A DNA stretch of 64,000 nucleotides from a virus. Shown one piece after another: positions 53,848 to 62,656 of the stretch. The stretch lies in the IMG/VR virus record IMGVR_UViG_3300012096_000007, positions 1-64,000 of that record; one strand, 5' to 3'. Position 1 is the stretch's first letter. Each line of letters starts with the position of its first letter. The position numbers and the translations under genes are program-made. Under the pieces are notes generated by a model. It was not told the origin of the DNA. It was given only the letters and a program-made list of their open reading frames with translations, and made no database searches.

Positions 53848-54084
53848 ATGATTAAGCTAGTAGCTTTGTTGTTCTTAGTAACGAATGGAGTTCCAGCCAG
53901 TGAACCCTATCACACTATCTCAAATAACAAAGAGTTCATGTCCAAGGATGATTGCCTTGAGTACCTCAAAACCGATCAAGGTAAAGCAGCTACCCAATAT
54001 ATGGAAAACTGGGCAGCAAACCAAAATGGCAAGATAGCTGTAAAATTTGACTGTGTGAATGTCAGCAAAGGCGAGAGTTTGTAA
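53848..54084 (+). CDS. small secreted protein
   Basis: 78 residues with signal peptide MIKLVALLFLVTNGVPASEP (cleavage after PAS). Mature part has one cysteine pair (DDCLEYLK and KFDCVNV), probably disulfide-bonded in the periplasm. AAGGAGAGTGCC upstream. Its TAA is directly before the TTG start of the next gene. Confidence 0.75.
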   Translation: MIKLVALLFLVTNGVPASEPYHTISNNKEFMSKDDCLEYLKTDQGKAATQYMENWAANQNGKIAVKFDCVNVSKGESL

Positions 54085-55626
54085 TTGATCAATAAGAAGG
54101 TCGTAAAACAGTTCCTTGAACGTCAACTTGATAACCATGATTGGCTCAAGGGTTGCAAACGATCGATTTTAATAGAAGACTTAACGGCAGACATCAAGTA
54201 TTTGCCGGGTTTTGAAAATTTATGGACCCACCAACTAGTCTGCCTCCTGCTTGTCATTGAATTGAAGCGATTTATGCTTCACATAGACATGGGCGGCGGC
54301 AAGACACTGATAGCCTTGTATTCTATCCTCAGGCGCAAGCTGATGAATGAGCACCCCCTAGCCATTGTCTTTGTGCCATATGTGTCCGCCGTGGATACAT
54401 GGATTGAAGAGTGTAAGAAGCACACCCCAACTTTGAAATTAGTGCCTCTGATAGGTACCACAACACAAAACCTTCGCGTTCTTGAAGAACGTGAGGGAGA
54501 TCTTTTTGTCATAGCTTATCAAAGTGCCGTAGCCATGCTCTCAGAAGAGCACCCTAAGAAAAAAGGCTGGACCATTGACCCAAACAACACCCGAAAAGTC
54601 TTTGAAGGTTTCAATACCTTTGTGGCGGATGAAATACATAAGTGTTCAAATCTCAACTCTCTTACCTACCGAATGTGTCGTACTATCAGTGCTCAATGCG
54701 AATACGGTATGGGGTTGTCAGGTACGCCCTTTGGCAAGGATGTGGGGGACATCTGGGCACAGTTCCACTTGATTGATTTTGGTAAAACACTAGGGGAAAC
54801 TAAAGGGCTGTTTCAGGAAGCTTTTTTCAAGAAGCAGCTAGGTCACTTTTCAGGCTTCCCCGAATACGTGTTTGAGAAGGCAAAAATGCCACTTCTTAAC
54901 AAGATCATCAAACATAGTTCCATCCACTATGCGGCCAGTGAAATGCATGATCTGCCTGCCAAACGGTACATCAAGCGTAAGGTACCACTTCCTACCGCCA
55001 TGGCAGGCTACATCAGCAAGGCTGCTGAAGAGTTCATCATTGCCTTGAAAGCAGGTGGTACCCGACAAGCAGAAGCCAGCTACATGCAACTAAGGCAATT
55101 GGCGTCAGGCTTTATGACCGTGGACGGTCAAAATAACACCAAAATCAAAGTGGCATTTGACACCAACCCCAAACTTGACTTGCTTGAGGAGTACATTGAT
55201 GCAATGGCGTATGCGTCCAAAATGGTGGTTTTTCATCATTTCGTGCACACTAATCACCTTATCAGTGAGCGTCTTAAAACCCGGAAAATCAGACACGCAA
55301 GAATCTGGTCAGGTCAAAAAGACGTACTCGGGGAACTTAGACGGTTTAGGGATGATGACAACTGCCGGGTCTTGGTTCTTAACGACCAATCTGGTTCCAC
55401 CTCCCTCAACCTTCAACACGCGAATTATATGTTCTTTTTTGAAGAACCAGATTCACCGATCAACCGTCAACAAGGCGAAAAGAGGATCTATCGTGCGGGG
55501 CAAACCAAACCAGTCTGGATCATAGATCCATTCATGGAGGGTACTGTTGATGAACGTATCTTCTATGCAAACATGCAAGGCAAAAGATTGCTTGATCAAC
55601 TTCTAAAGGGCGTACAAAAGCTATGA
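54085..55626 (+). CDS. SNF2-type DNA helicase
   Basis: 513 residues, TTG start at 54085 directly after the previous stop. Superfamily 2 motifs: I DMGGGKT at 68-74, II ADEIHK, III MGLSGTPFG, and in the second domain SGSTSLNLQHANYMFFFEEP followed by QQGEKRIYRAGQT (motif VI with arginine fingers). Translocates on double-stranded DNA to remodel protein-DNA complexes; in phages such enzymes act in replication start or recombination. Confidence 0.9.
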   Translation: MINKKVVKQFLERQLDNHDWLKGCKRSILIEDLTADIKYLPGFENLWTHQLVCLLLVIELKRFMLHIDMGGGKTLIALYSILRRKLMNEHPLAIVFVPYVSAVDTWIEECKKHTPTLKLVPLIGTTTQNLRVLEEREGDLFVIAYQSAVAMLSEEHPKKKGWTIDPNNTRKVFEGFNTFVADEIHKCSNLNSLTYRMCRTISAQCEYGMGLSGTPFGKDVGDIWAQFHLIDFGKTLGETKGLFQEAFFKKQLGHFSGFPEYVFEKAKMPLLNKIIKHSSIHYAASEMHDLPAKRYIKRKVPLPTAMAGYISKAAEEFIIALKAGGTRQAEASYMQLRQLASGFMTVDGQNNTKIKVAFDTNPKLDLLEEYIDAMAYASKMVVFHHFVHTNHLISERLKTRKIRHARIWSGQKDVLGELRRFRDDDNCRVLVLNDQSGSTSLNLQHANYMFFFEEPDSPINRQQGEKRIYRAGQTKPVWIIDPFMEGTVDERIFYANMQGKRLLDQLLKGVQKL

Positions 55627-56714
55627 AGAATATGTATGAAATGCAACATACTGTCATACAAGATGCGAACTTATGGCAGCAAATCAGTCAGCAGTTTATT
55701 GCTGACAATGAAGGGGATTTCTTCTTTAGCAAATATGAAGTAGCATTGAGTACTCAAACAAACTCAAAACGAAGTGTGATACTCAAGCTTAAATCCTATC
55801 TCACTGAAGCAAGAATAACAATGCCTCTTGATAGCCGTACCGTTGTTATCACTGGGCATTGGAAAGCAATGCCAATATTGATTTGGACTTATATTGAAGA
55901 TTACGGAGATGTTTGTAAATATAAGATAGATATCACAGGTCACCCTGACTATCTTGATGGGTTACTTTATCAAATTGGAAAGGATTTTTCCCGTGATCAC
56001 TTGCCAGTCATCAAATGGTGGTTCATTGGCAAGCATGGTGAAGATACCCGTGAATTTTATCTACCTCCTACAGGTGACAAAATACTGAAGGAGTACTATC
56101 CCGGTTTGGAAGACCCTGAGCAGTATCTTGAAGATTACATGCATTCCAATGAATCTGTACTCTTGATTACAGGACCGCCGGGAACTGGCAAAACCACGCT
56201 GCTGCGGCATCTTATTACTAAATATAAGCTGAGCGCCCATATCATTTACGATGAGCGTTTAATGGAGCGTGATAGTCCATTTCAGGCTTTTTTGTTTGGG
56301 GAAAATGATGGCGTGCCGACCATGAATGGAGAAGCTGATCATATGGGTGGCGACATTATGATTGTTGAGGATGCTGATACAGTCTTGACCACCCGTGAAC
56401 GGGATGGGAACAGACTGATGTCTAGGTTCCTCAATATTTCAGATGGCCTTATCAAGATACCAAACAAGAAAATGGTATTCACCACCAATATCTTGGATTT
56501 TCAAAATGTGGATGATGCCTTGATGCGCCCCGGCAGGTGCTTTGGTATCCTGCATACACGGTTGCTTAATTATACCGAAGCACAAGCCGCTGCTCAAGCG
56601 GGTGGAATGTCACCCCCTGCCAAAAAACCTGACCCTAGCTATAGCTTGGCTGAATTGTTCAATCAGGGTAAAACAAGCGAAGTGAGGAAAGTTGGTTTTG
56701 GTGTGAGGCATTAA
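55623..56714 (+). CDS. AAA+ ATPase of the replication region
   Basis: 363 residues. Walker A GPPGTGKTTLL at 184-194, Walker B-like GGDIMIVEDADTVL, sensor 1 MVFTTNILDF and an arginine in DALMRPGRCF (typical second-region-of-homology segment). The N-terminal 170 residues are specific to this protein. Overlaps the helicase stop by ATGA. It may load the helicase or clamp, as no separate clamp-loader gene is seen here. Confidence 0.86.
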   Translation: MKNMYEMQHTVIQDANLWQQISQQFIADNEGDFFFSKYEVALSTQTNSKRSVILKLKSYLTEARITMPLDSRTVVITGHWKAMPILIWTYIEDYGDVCKYKIDITGHPDYLDGLLYQIGKDFSRDHLPVIKWWFIGKHGEDTREFYLPPTGDKILKEYYPGLEDPEQYLEDYMHSNESVLLITGPPGTGKTTLLRHLITKYKLSAHIIYDERLMERDSPFQAFLFGENDGVPTMNGEADHMGGDIMIVEDADTVLTTRERDGNRLMSRFLNISDGLIKIPNKKMVFTTNILDFQNVDDALMRPGRCFGILHTRLLNYTEAQAAAQAGGMSPPAKKPDPSYSLAELFNQGKTSEVRKVGFGVRH

Positions 56715-56715
56715 A

Positions 56716-56940
56716 ATGGATCGTTGTAAAAGAGGGCATCCTTTCATTGCCAGTAATGTGCAATGGATTAAGGTTAAAAAGGGAAAATATCGTGCGTGTA
56801 AAATTTGTAAAGCTGCACGAATACGGTTCCGCTATAAAAACGATCCTGAATTTAGAGCTAGGCTAATCAACACAGCATTAAAATTCTACTATAAGAAAAA
56901 AGCGGAGAAACAAAATGGAGTGGCAAAGGTTTCTGGATGA
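56716..56940 (+). CDS. small HNH-like zinc protein
   Basis: 74 residues: DRCKRGHPFIASNVQWIKVK then YRACKICKAARIRFRYK with GH plus CxxC, as in small free-standing HNH-type proteins (CxxGHxx.....C..C...R). The helical end is basic. Inserted between ATPase and primase genes and overlapping the primase start. AT-rich, probably mobile. Confidence 0.72.
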   Translation: MDRCKRGHPFIASNVQWIKVKKGKYRACKICKAARIRFRYKNDPEFRARLINTALKFYYKKKAEKQNGVAKVSG

Positions 56941-57994
56941 AAATAACATTCACTATGTCACTCGCGGGCCTAACACCAAACGAGGTGAAGTCTCTATTCA
57001 GTGCCCAATGTGCGCCGATGAGGACCCCTCCGAGCACTTGGGCATTAACCTTCAAAGTGAAAAATGGGGCTGTCACCGAGATAGCAACCACCGTGGGAAA
57101 TCATCTCGTACCCTTGTCAAAGCCATCCTTGGCTGCTCAAACCCACAAGCTGGATTTATCGTCAAGCAATACAGCCATAGTGACCCTGATACGCTAGAAG
57201 CGGCATTGGCTGTTCTTGAAGCTGACAACAGAGGTGTCATTGAGCATGACGAGGATATAGTCAAGCAAACTAGACGTCAGCAAGACGGACCACAATTCAA
57301 GGATTTTAATCTCATTAAGTCACGTGGCATCACGCAACGTTTCTTTAAATACTTACAAAACCGTGGTTATGAAAATCCTCAAGATATCATTGATAGGTAT
57401 GATCTCCGTTGTGCTCTTACAGGCAAATACAAGGATAGGATCATCATGCCTATCAAACACAGTGAAGAGCTAATTGGCTGGACTAGCCGTGCCATAGGGA
57501 CGCCTAAAAATGCCCCTCGGTATCTTGCCAGTTCTGAGAATGTCAAAGCTTTTATATTCAATTATGATCAATTAAAATATGGGGGCCATCGACTAATTGT
57601 TACTGAAGGCCCATTTGATGCCATTAGAATAGATAGTCACAGGCAACTGAGCACTCTATTAGTTAGAGCCACATGCACTTTTGGAACCTCTGTAACAATC
57701 AGTCAAATAGCGTTACTTCGAACATTAAAGAAAAACTTTGATGAAACATGGATTTTGTTTGACCGAGGAGCAGATAGACCAGCTGTTGATTTAGCCGAAT
57801 GGCTTGGTGCCAAGGTAGCCCACTTACCTGATGGCTATGATGATCCGGGTGAATTAGAATCTGAAGATTTAGATTATCTAGCAACTAAAATATTTCAAGG
57901 TTGGTGGGGTGATGGTGGATTATCTAATCTTCTCCGAAGATACGGCCATCCCTCCATTAAAGGTATAGCCAAGCAAAAAACACACAAGTTCTAG
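56915..57994 (+). CDS. DNA primase with TOPRIM domain
   Basis: 359 residues. N-terminal zinc site C30-P-M-C33 and GCHRDSNHRG near 52-61. TOPRIM: RLIVTEGPFDAIRIDSHRQL (E-G-P-F-D-A) and later ETWILFDRGADRPAVDLAEW (Asp). Family like the phage P4/T7-type primase-helicase N-terminal half but without a helicase domain, so it works with the DnaB-like helicase. AGGCGGAGA-type ribosome binding site inside the previous gene. Confidence 0.9.
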   Translation: MEWQRFLDENNIHYVTRGPNTKRGEVSIQCPMCADEDPSEHLGINLQSEKWGCHRDSNHRGKSSRTLVKAILGCSNPQAGFIVKQYSHSDPDTLEAALAVLEADNRGVIEHDEDIVKQTRRQQDGPQFKDFNLIKSRGITQRFFKYLQNRGYENPQDIIDRYDLRCALTGKYKDRIIMPIKHSEELIGWTSRAIGTPKNAPRYLASSENVKAFIFNYDQLKYGGHRLIVTEGPFDAIRIDSHRQLSTLLVRATCTFGTSVTISQIALLRTLKKNFDETWILFDRGADRPAVDLAEWLGAKVAHLPDGYDDPGELESEDLDYLATKIFQGWWGDGGLSNLLRRYGHPSIKGIAKQKTHKF

Positions 57995-58059
57995 TGGCAT
58001 TGACTTCTAGGCTTACTCTTTGACAATTTTACCGCCCCACTTCCCAAGGGGCATTACAA

Positions 58060-58599
58060 ATGAAGAAACGTTCCCAGTTATCATGGCACCCTGTTTGGTC
58101 GAAACAAGTTGAATATTGGACCATAAAACAGGTTCATAAAAATCTCTGGCGTTTTGATAGAATGGAGGAATTCAGCGACATCATGCAGGATGCAAGAGTA
58201 TTATTTTTTACCCTTGAAAAGAAATATCCTATTGTAAATGATATGCGGCATTTTTTTGCCTTGTATAGAACCTCGTTGAATAGGATGTTCCTTGATAAGA
58301 CTAAGATAAAGCAAAGATCAGTCATTGACCAAAATGTTTTCCTTGATGACATTCTTGATGCATTGCACTTAGAAGGCACCCCTAATTATGGGCATCTGTC
58401 ATTGCTCCTAGATGAATTGCCAGATGAGCTAAAAACTGTTCTGCAGGCCTTGACGACCGGTAGAGTTAGGCTCAAGCTGGATAGACCAACTAGGACAATG
58501 CACCAGAGAGAAAATCATAATATGCGCTTGAAAAGGCGCTTTTCTTTGTCACTGTCCAACCCTGTTGGTGAATTGCGAAACTACTTCGCCAACTCCTAA
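58060..58599 (+). CDS. sigma factor-like protein
   Basis: 179 residues. KNLWRFDRMEEFSDIMQDAR followed by FFALYRTSLNRMFLDKTKIK resembles sigma-70 region 2 of phage ECF-like proteins; residues near 125-160 (LLDELPDELKTVLQALTTGR) resemble the start of region 4. A second sigma-like gene is at 50499. AAGGGG upstream. May redirect host RNA polymerase. Divergent, so called with care. Confidence 0.62.
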   Translation: MKKRSQLSWHPVWSKQVEYWTIKQVHKNLWRFDRMEEFSDIMQDARVLFFTLEKKYPIVNDMRHFFALYRTSLNRMFLDKTKIKQRSVIDQNVFLDDILDALHLEGTPNYGHLSLLLDELPDELKTVLQALTTGRVRLKLDRPTRTMHQRENHNMRLKRRFSLSLSNPVGELRNYFANS

Positions 58600-58613
58600 T
58601 TTCCGAGGGTAAA

Positions 58614-59420
58614 ATGCACGACATTGAACGTGAGCTAATAGAAGCTACCGGGTACAAGGCACGTCAAAAATATGCCAATCGGCAAGATTACCTCAAATCC
58701 ATCCTGAACGCTGTAGCTAAACTAACTGACGATGATTTTGACGCATTGACAGATGAAACTGCCTTTTGGGTAAATGCAGCAGTCGAAGCTCATAATTCAA
58801 AGAATGAAGAAATAGTTGACTTCGACGAGCTAGATCCTACCACAGGTGAGGCTGATCCTGACACCCCTGATGTAGATTATGAAGATAATATTGATCCTGA
58901 AACAGGTGAAGTTCTTGAAAACGGTGATGAATCTGAAGATGATAATGAACTTCCTCACGATGAAAATACTGACGCTGAGGATGAAGAAGTTGAGGCTGAA
59001 GAACCGCCTTTGCTAAAGAGTATTACCACCATGGTCTTAAAGAAAGACAAAGCAGCTCGTAAACCTCAAAAAAACCAGAAGTTTGCCAAACAAATTCCAA
59101 GCCCAGAACGTAAAAAACCTCAAAAATCAGCCCCCAATAGAGTTCATCCACTCCATAGTGATGAGGACGTTATCCTTGATAAATGGGGTTGCATGGAGGG
59201 CAGTAAAAATTCTCAAGCTTTGGTCTTATTTGAACAAGGTGCCACCGCAGCTGAAGTCAAGCGAAAGCTAGGGGGCACTTACTACAACATCTTAAGCCGT
59301 TGCGCTGCTCAAGGCCATAAGATGGAAAAAGAAGGTCATATTATCAAGCTTACTCACAAAGATGATCTTGGTAAAAAAGCCACTGGAAAAGCAGTATCAG
59401 CAAAAAAGAAAGCGAAGTAA
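58614..59420 (+). CDS. acidic protein with C-terminal helix-turn-helix-like part
   Basis: 268 residues. N-terminal ARQKYANRQDYLKSILNAVA as folded part; 80-125 very acidic (DPETGEVLENGDESEDDNEL); C-terminal NSQALVLFEQGATAAEVKRK and LGGTYYNILSRCAAQGHKME look like a helix-turn-helix, then a basic end. Likely a DNA-binding or DNA-mimic-like protein. Function unknown. Confidence 0.7.
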   Translation: MHDIERELIEATGYKARQKYANRQDYLKSILNAVAKLTDDDFDALTDETAFWVNAAVEAHNSKNEEIVDFDELDPTTGEADPDTPDVDYEDNIDPETGEVLENGDESEDDNELPHDENTDAEDEEVEAEEPPLLKSITTMVLKKDKAARKPQKNQKFAKQIPSPERKKPQKSAPNRVHPLHSDEDVILDKWGCMEGSKNSQALVLFEQGATAAEVKRKLGGTYYNILSRCAAQGHKMEKEGHIIKLTHKDDLGKKATGKAVSAKKKAK

Positions 59421-59422
59421 CA

Positions 59423-60046
59423 ATGACGTATCAGCATGATTTTATTCTGCTCGACCGATCTGGCTCCATGGCATCTCAATGGGATGAAGCCCTTGGGTCC
59501 ATCAACACCTATGTCAAGGATTTGGCAACTAAAAAGGTGGATACCGGCGTTACTCTGGCAACCTTTGACGGAGGTGACAGGCTACAATTTGACATTATTC
59601 GTGACCGCATTACTCCCGAGACTTGGCGGCCTGTCAGTAACAAAGATGCTGAGCCTCGTGGCATGACACCCCTCAATGATGCAACAGCCAAAATCGTAGA
59701 CTTGGCAACAGCTGGCAAATACGACAAACTAGCCCTTATCATCATGACGGATGGTGCAGAAAATAACAGTAAGGAACTACCGGGTCAGCAAGGTACCATT
59801 GCCGTTAAGAAAATGCTGGATGGTTGCCGTGCCAAAGGTTGGCAGGTGATTTTCCTCGGTGCCAATTTCGACAATGCAGCACAAGCAGCTTCCTATGGTG
59901 GACTTGCAGGACAAACCGTGAATTCCTCAACAAGGAACTTAAGAAATACCATGGGTAAAATGAGCCAGAAGCGTGCTGACTATGCTGCTACTGGTACCAC
60001 CATGGATTGGTCTTCTGAAGAGAAAGATGAAGCTAAAAAACAGTAA
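59423..60046 (+). CDS. von Willebrand factor A domain protein
   Basis: 207 residues. MIDAS DRSGSM in HDFILLDRSGSMASQWDEAL, then a Thr (GMTPLNDATA) and Asp (LIIMTDGAENNS) that complete the metal site. Single VWA domain with a helical C-terminus. It is the second VWA protein of the window; it follows the acidic protein by 2 nt and is directly followed by a tRNA-like gene. Partner unknown; may work with the MoxR ATPase. Confidence 0.88.
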   Translation: MTYQHDFILLDRSGSMASQWDEALGSINTYVKDLATKKVDTGVTLATFDGGDRLQFDIIRDRITPETWRPVSNKDAEPRGMTPLNDATAKIVDLATAGKYDKLALIIMTDGAENNSKELPGQQGTIAVKKMLDGCRAKGWQVIFLGANFDNAAQAASYGGLAGQTVNSSTRNLRNTMGKMSQKRADYAATGTTMDWSSEEKDEAKKQ

Positions 60047-60113
60047 GCAGGGCCTTGGCGGACCATAGGGCTTCTAACCCCGCGTGGTGGGGGTTCAATT
60101 CCCCTACTCTGCA
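60047..60113 (+). tRNA. tRNA-Arg(TCT)-like, short D-arm
   Basis: 67 nt, starting directly after the TAA of the VWA gene. Acceptor GCAGGGC/ACTCTGC with one wobble and one mismatch; anticodon loop CTTCTAA (anticodon TCT, codon AGA); T-arm GGGGG-TTCAATT-CCCCT; D-arm only TGG-CGGA-CCA, about six nt shorter than usual. 3' TCA replaces encoded CCA. May be functional with end repair, or a decayed tRNA. Confidence 0.65.
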
Positions 60114-60127
60114 TCAATGGAGAATAC

Positions 60128-60271
60128 ATGGGTAAAATACTGCGTAAAAGACAAAAAGTTCTGAATGAACGGAAAATTGCTCATTCAAACACGCTAAAAT
60201 CGCTTCCACACGGAAGCAATCCAGCAGCGTACCGGCAACCCGGTTCGATGAACCGCAAGGCAAAGAGGTAG
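60128..60271 (+). CDS. small basic protein
   Basis: 47 residues: GKILRKRQKVLNERKIAHSN, HGSNPAAYRQPGSMNRKAKR. Very basic. GGAGAATAC upstream. Near a tRNA, so a role in tRNA use or RNA binding can be imagined, but nothing shows it. Confidence 0.6.
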   Translation: MGKILRKRQKVLNERKIAHSNTLKSLPHGSNPAAYRQPGSMNRKAKR

Positions 60272-60303
60272 GCCATGATCCATTTTTGGTAGATTACCAA
60301 GAG

Positions 60304-60318
60304 GGCCTCCTAGAGGCC
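60304..60318 (+). promoter_or_regulatory. leader hairpin
   Basis: GGCCTC-CTA-GAGGCC, 40 nt before the ATG at 60360. A later CCTCTAGG (60345-60352) near the ribosome binding site could pair with CCTAGAGG at 60309-60316, so two folds are possible, as in the 33-45 kb leaders. Confidence 0.5.
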
Positions 60319-60359
60319 TAAGAATAGTTCCCATAAACCCAAACCTCTAGGAACAGAAA

Positions 60360-60932
60360 ATGAAATCACATCTTAAAGTCAAAGTGTTCACTCTTGCTGC
60401 CGAAATGACGTACATCAGGCGTCAGGAAGAAAAATGGAAAAACAAGGCAAGGTATGCCCGACAAAAACAATCAGTTGATATTAGGGCAATCCATCACAGT
60501 GATCGTTCTCAAGCTTATGCTGAAAGAGCTTTTTGGTCACACCGATGGCACCGTGAGGGTTTGAAGACAGATGCCCGTACCAGCCACCTTGCCTACGGCT
60601 GCATGCGGGGTGTCCCCTACGCACAAATGGAAACCATGTGCTATGGCCCCCTTAAAGGTTATGGCGGCTCTGAACCAGACTGGAAATCTATCGAGAGCAT
60701 GGTGGAGCGTTTCTCAAAGGATGAAACTTCACCGCAAGACTTCATGCAGGCATATGCACAATGGCTGGAAGCTGCCAAAGTTTGGTATGATGGCAACCCC
60801 GAACGTATTAAAGCTTGGCAAGCACAATGCCAATACGTTCAGCAAGTGAAACTCGCTGATCCTGACTATCAAAAGAAAATCCAAAATTACAAAGCCAGAA
60901 TGAAAGAACTTCATTCTCCTTTTAAGGCTTAA
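60360..60932 (+). CDS. conserved phage protein, unknown
   Basis: 190 residues. MTYIRRQEEKWKNKARYARQ and HLAYGCMRGVPYAQMETMCY (H-x-A-Y-G-x-x-R-G-x-P-Y-x-x-x-E pattern), the latter familiar from rhizobial phage proteins. Helical and basic. C-terminal helix rich in Gln/Lys. Function unknown; a single cistron with its own leader hairpin. Confidence 0.75.
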   Translation: MKSHLKVKVFTLAAEMTYIRRQEEKWKNKARYARQKQSVDIRAIHHSDRSQAYAERAFWSHRWHREGLKTDARTSHLAYGCMRGVPYAQMETMCYGPLKGYGGSEPDWKSIESMVERFSKDETSPQDFMQAYAQWLEAAKVWYDGNPERIKAWQAQCQYVQQVKLADPDYQKKIQNYKARMKELHSPFKA

Positions 60933-60970
60933 ACTGAATTGGCCCGTTTCCCCCGAGGCGGGCTAATAAG

Positions 60971-61011
60971 AGGGGGGTTGGTTAGTTTCTATCTCGACCA
61001 GCCAGCCTCCC
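60971..61011 (+). promoter_or_regulatory. hairpin between genes
   Basis: GGGGGGTTGG pairs with CCAGCCTCCC around an A/T-rich loop, 24 nt before the next ATG. No T-run. Could be a processing or leader hairpin. Confidence 0.45.
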
Positions 61012-61034
61012 TACTTTAACGAAAAGGAAACTAA

Positions 61035-61313
61035 ATGAAGCGCTATACCTTAGCTCTAACAATGTTGATAATCCTGACTGTACCTGCACAGGCGCAATAT
61101 GATTATGATTATCCTGGTCCGCCAATGTGGAACAGAAATCGCAGGGATTATGAACCACGCCCACGTCGCTATGGTCCTCAAATGGTGCCTTGTATTTATT
61201 ATGGTGATTGTGGAGGACCTAAATGGGGTGACCCATATGATAGAAGTACACCCGGTATGCCCCCCTTCCGATTACCGCCGCCCCCTTCACGCCGCTACTA
61301 TTGGGATGACTAA
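61035..61313 (+). CDS. secreted Tyr/Pro/Arg-rich protein
   Basis: 92 residues. Signal peptide MKRYTLALTMLIILTVPAQA, cleaved after AQA. The mature part is low-complexity, with YDYDYPGPP, RPRRYGP and PPPPSRRYYWDD. Such Y/P/R-rich periplasmic proteins often bind the cell envelope. AAAAGGAAAC ribosome binding site. Confidence 0.72.
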   Translation: MKRYTLALTMLIILTVPAQAQYDYDYPGPPMWNRNRRDYEPRPRRYGPQMVPCIYYGDCGGPKWGDPYDRSTPGMPPFRLPPPPSRRYYWDD

Positions 61314-61314
61314 T

Positions 61315-61461
61315 ATGGCCAGCAAGAGAAATGTCCGACGTAAATCATGTACAGGTAAAATTCGTCATCGAAATGTATATGACGCCATTCGTCACGCGAA
61401 AAGGCATCATATACACCCCTATCGCTGCAAGTTTTGTGGCGGATTTCATGTGGGGCATTAA
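61315..61461 (+). CDS. small zinc-binding protein
   Basis: 48 residues: ASKRNVRRKSCTGKIRHRNV, then AKRHHIHPYRCKFCGGFHVG plus H. The YRCxFCGGxHxGH ending is widespread in bacterial and phage microproteins and binds zinc (CxxC plus His). The start is 2 nt after the previous stop. It ends directly before the methyltransferase start. Confidence 0.78.
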   Translation: MASKRNVRRKSCTGKIRHRNVYDAIRHAKRHHIHPYRCKFCGGFHVGH

Positions 61462-62355
61462 ATGCTGTTTAAGCGTTTAGACAAGGCCAGCGGTAAGGTT
61501 TTGAAACATAGCCGTCCTTTGCTCATAACGCCACAGCAGGCCTATGTCAGGCCCTCACAGGGCCGGGATTGGTTCAGCACCACTACTACTATCTGGCAAG
61601 TGGATGAAATTATCAAACGCCGGGTCCGTGACTGGCGCAGGTTGACAGATGAAACTGGCCATAGTGGTACCCGTAATCAGTCCTTCCGGGCTGATCACAA
61701 CTCAATTTACACAGGAACACATAGTGTGTTCCCAGCCCCATTGATGGAGATGATTATTGTCAGATATGCTGGCCCTAGAGGTTCTCATATACTCGATTCC
61801 TTTGCTGGCGGTCCTCCCCGTGGCCTTGTGTCTGCTATTATGGGTCATTTATATACAGGTTTTGAAATTCGTCAGGAACAAATCAACGAAAATGAAGCCC
61901 TCCTCAAAAGATTGGAACTTAAAGGAGTAACCTATGTCAAAGGGGATGGCTGCCTTTTACGCACTCCTCAGTATTTCGATTGCGCTATTACCTGCCCTCC
62001 TTATTTTAATTTGGAAAAATACAGTGATCAGTCTGACGATCTCAGCAATCTTGATAATTACACAGAGTTCAATGCTCGCATGTGGTTATGCGCTCAAGCG
62101 CATCGAGAAAGAATGAAACCCGGTGCTTTTGTATGTATCATTGTGGGATTGTTCAGGGACAAAAACGGTGAGTTGGTTGATTTTCCTTCTGATACAGTTG
62201 AAAACTTCCGTGAAGCAGGCTTCCTATATTGGCAGAATATCATCCTGTCCAAAAACTTCGCATCAGCAGCAGTGAGAGCTTCCAATGCTTGGAAAGGCCA
62301 AAAACTGGTACCACGCCACGAAAATCTACTCATATTTAAAACGCCGGAAAGCTGA
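61462..62355 (+). CDS. DNA methyltransferase (N4/N6 type)
   Basis: 297 residues. Motif X-like HSVFPAPLMEMIIVRY, motif I DSFAGGPPRG at 112-121 (AdoMet), motif IV TCPPYFN at 177-183 (catalytic D/N/S-PPY replaced by C-P-P-Y, found in some phage enzymes), and EAGFLYWQNIILSKN near the end. Protects phage DNA or marks it. Adenine or cytosine-N4 target not decided. Adjacent to small genes only, no restriction endonuclease. Confidence 0.87.
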   Translation: MLFKRLDKASGKVLKHSRPLLITPQQAYVRPSQGRDWFSTTTTIWQVDEIIKRRVRDWRRLTDETGHSGTRNQSFRADHNSIYTGTHSVFPAPLMEMIIVRYAGPRGSHILDSFAGGPPRGLVSAIMGHLYTGFEIRQEQINENEALLKRLELKGVTYVKGDGCLLRTPQYFDCAITCPPYFNLEKYSDQSDDLSNLDNYTEFNARMWLCAQAHRERMKPGAFVCIIVGLFRDKNGELVDFPSDTVENFREAGFLYWQNIILSKNFASAAVRASNAWKGQKLVPRHENLLIFKTPES

Positions 62356-62656
62356 AAGACAGCAATTTGAATATGACAAGTGGAGATTACTAGTAAGTTT
62401 AAAGTTCCGCCCTAGAAATTGGAACTGTCTTGTCCATTCCAGTGGTGAAATTTTTCAATTAACAAATAACACTGAAAAAATGTTAATATGGATAGCCAAT
62501 AAAGAATGGGGTTTGTATTTTACAGTTGAAGGCAGAAAATACGGAAATCCTATCAACATTCATGGTCGTTTTGTACCATGGAGACGTGAAGTTCTGAAAC
62601 ATGGATTAAGAGCCTCAAAAAGCCCATGGATAAACAGAGTAGGCCCAAACAAATGA
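62285..62656 (+). CDS. basic protein overlapping methyltransferase
   Basis: 123 residues. It overlaps the end of the methyltransferase by 71 nt and its TGA overlaps the clamp start (ATGA), which supports it. Very basic: KNWYHATKIYSYLKRRKAER, RPRNWNCLVHSSGEIFQLTN. Ends in RASKSPWINRVGPNK. No domain recognised. Confidence 0.6.
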   Translation: MLGKAKNWYHATKIYSYLKRRKAERQQFEYDKWRLLVSLKFRPRNWNCLVHSSGEIFQLTNNTEKMLIWIANKEWGLYFTVEGRKYGNPINIHGRFVPWRREVLKHGLRASKSPWINRVGPNK

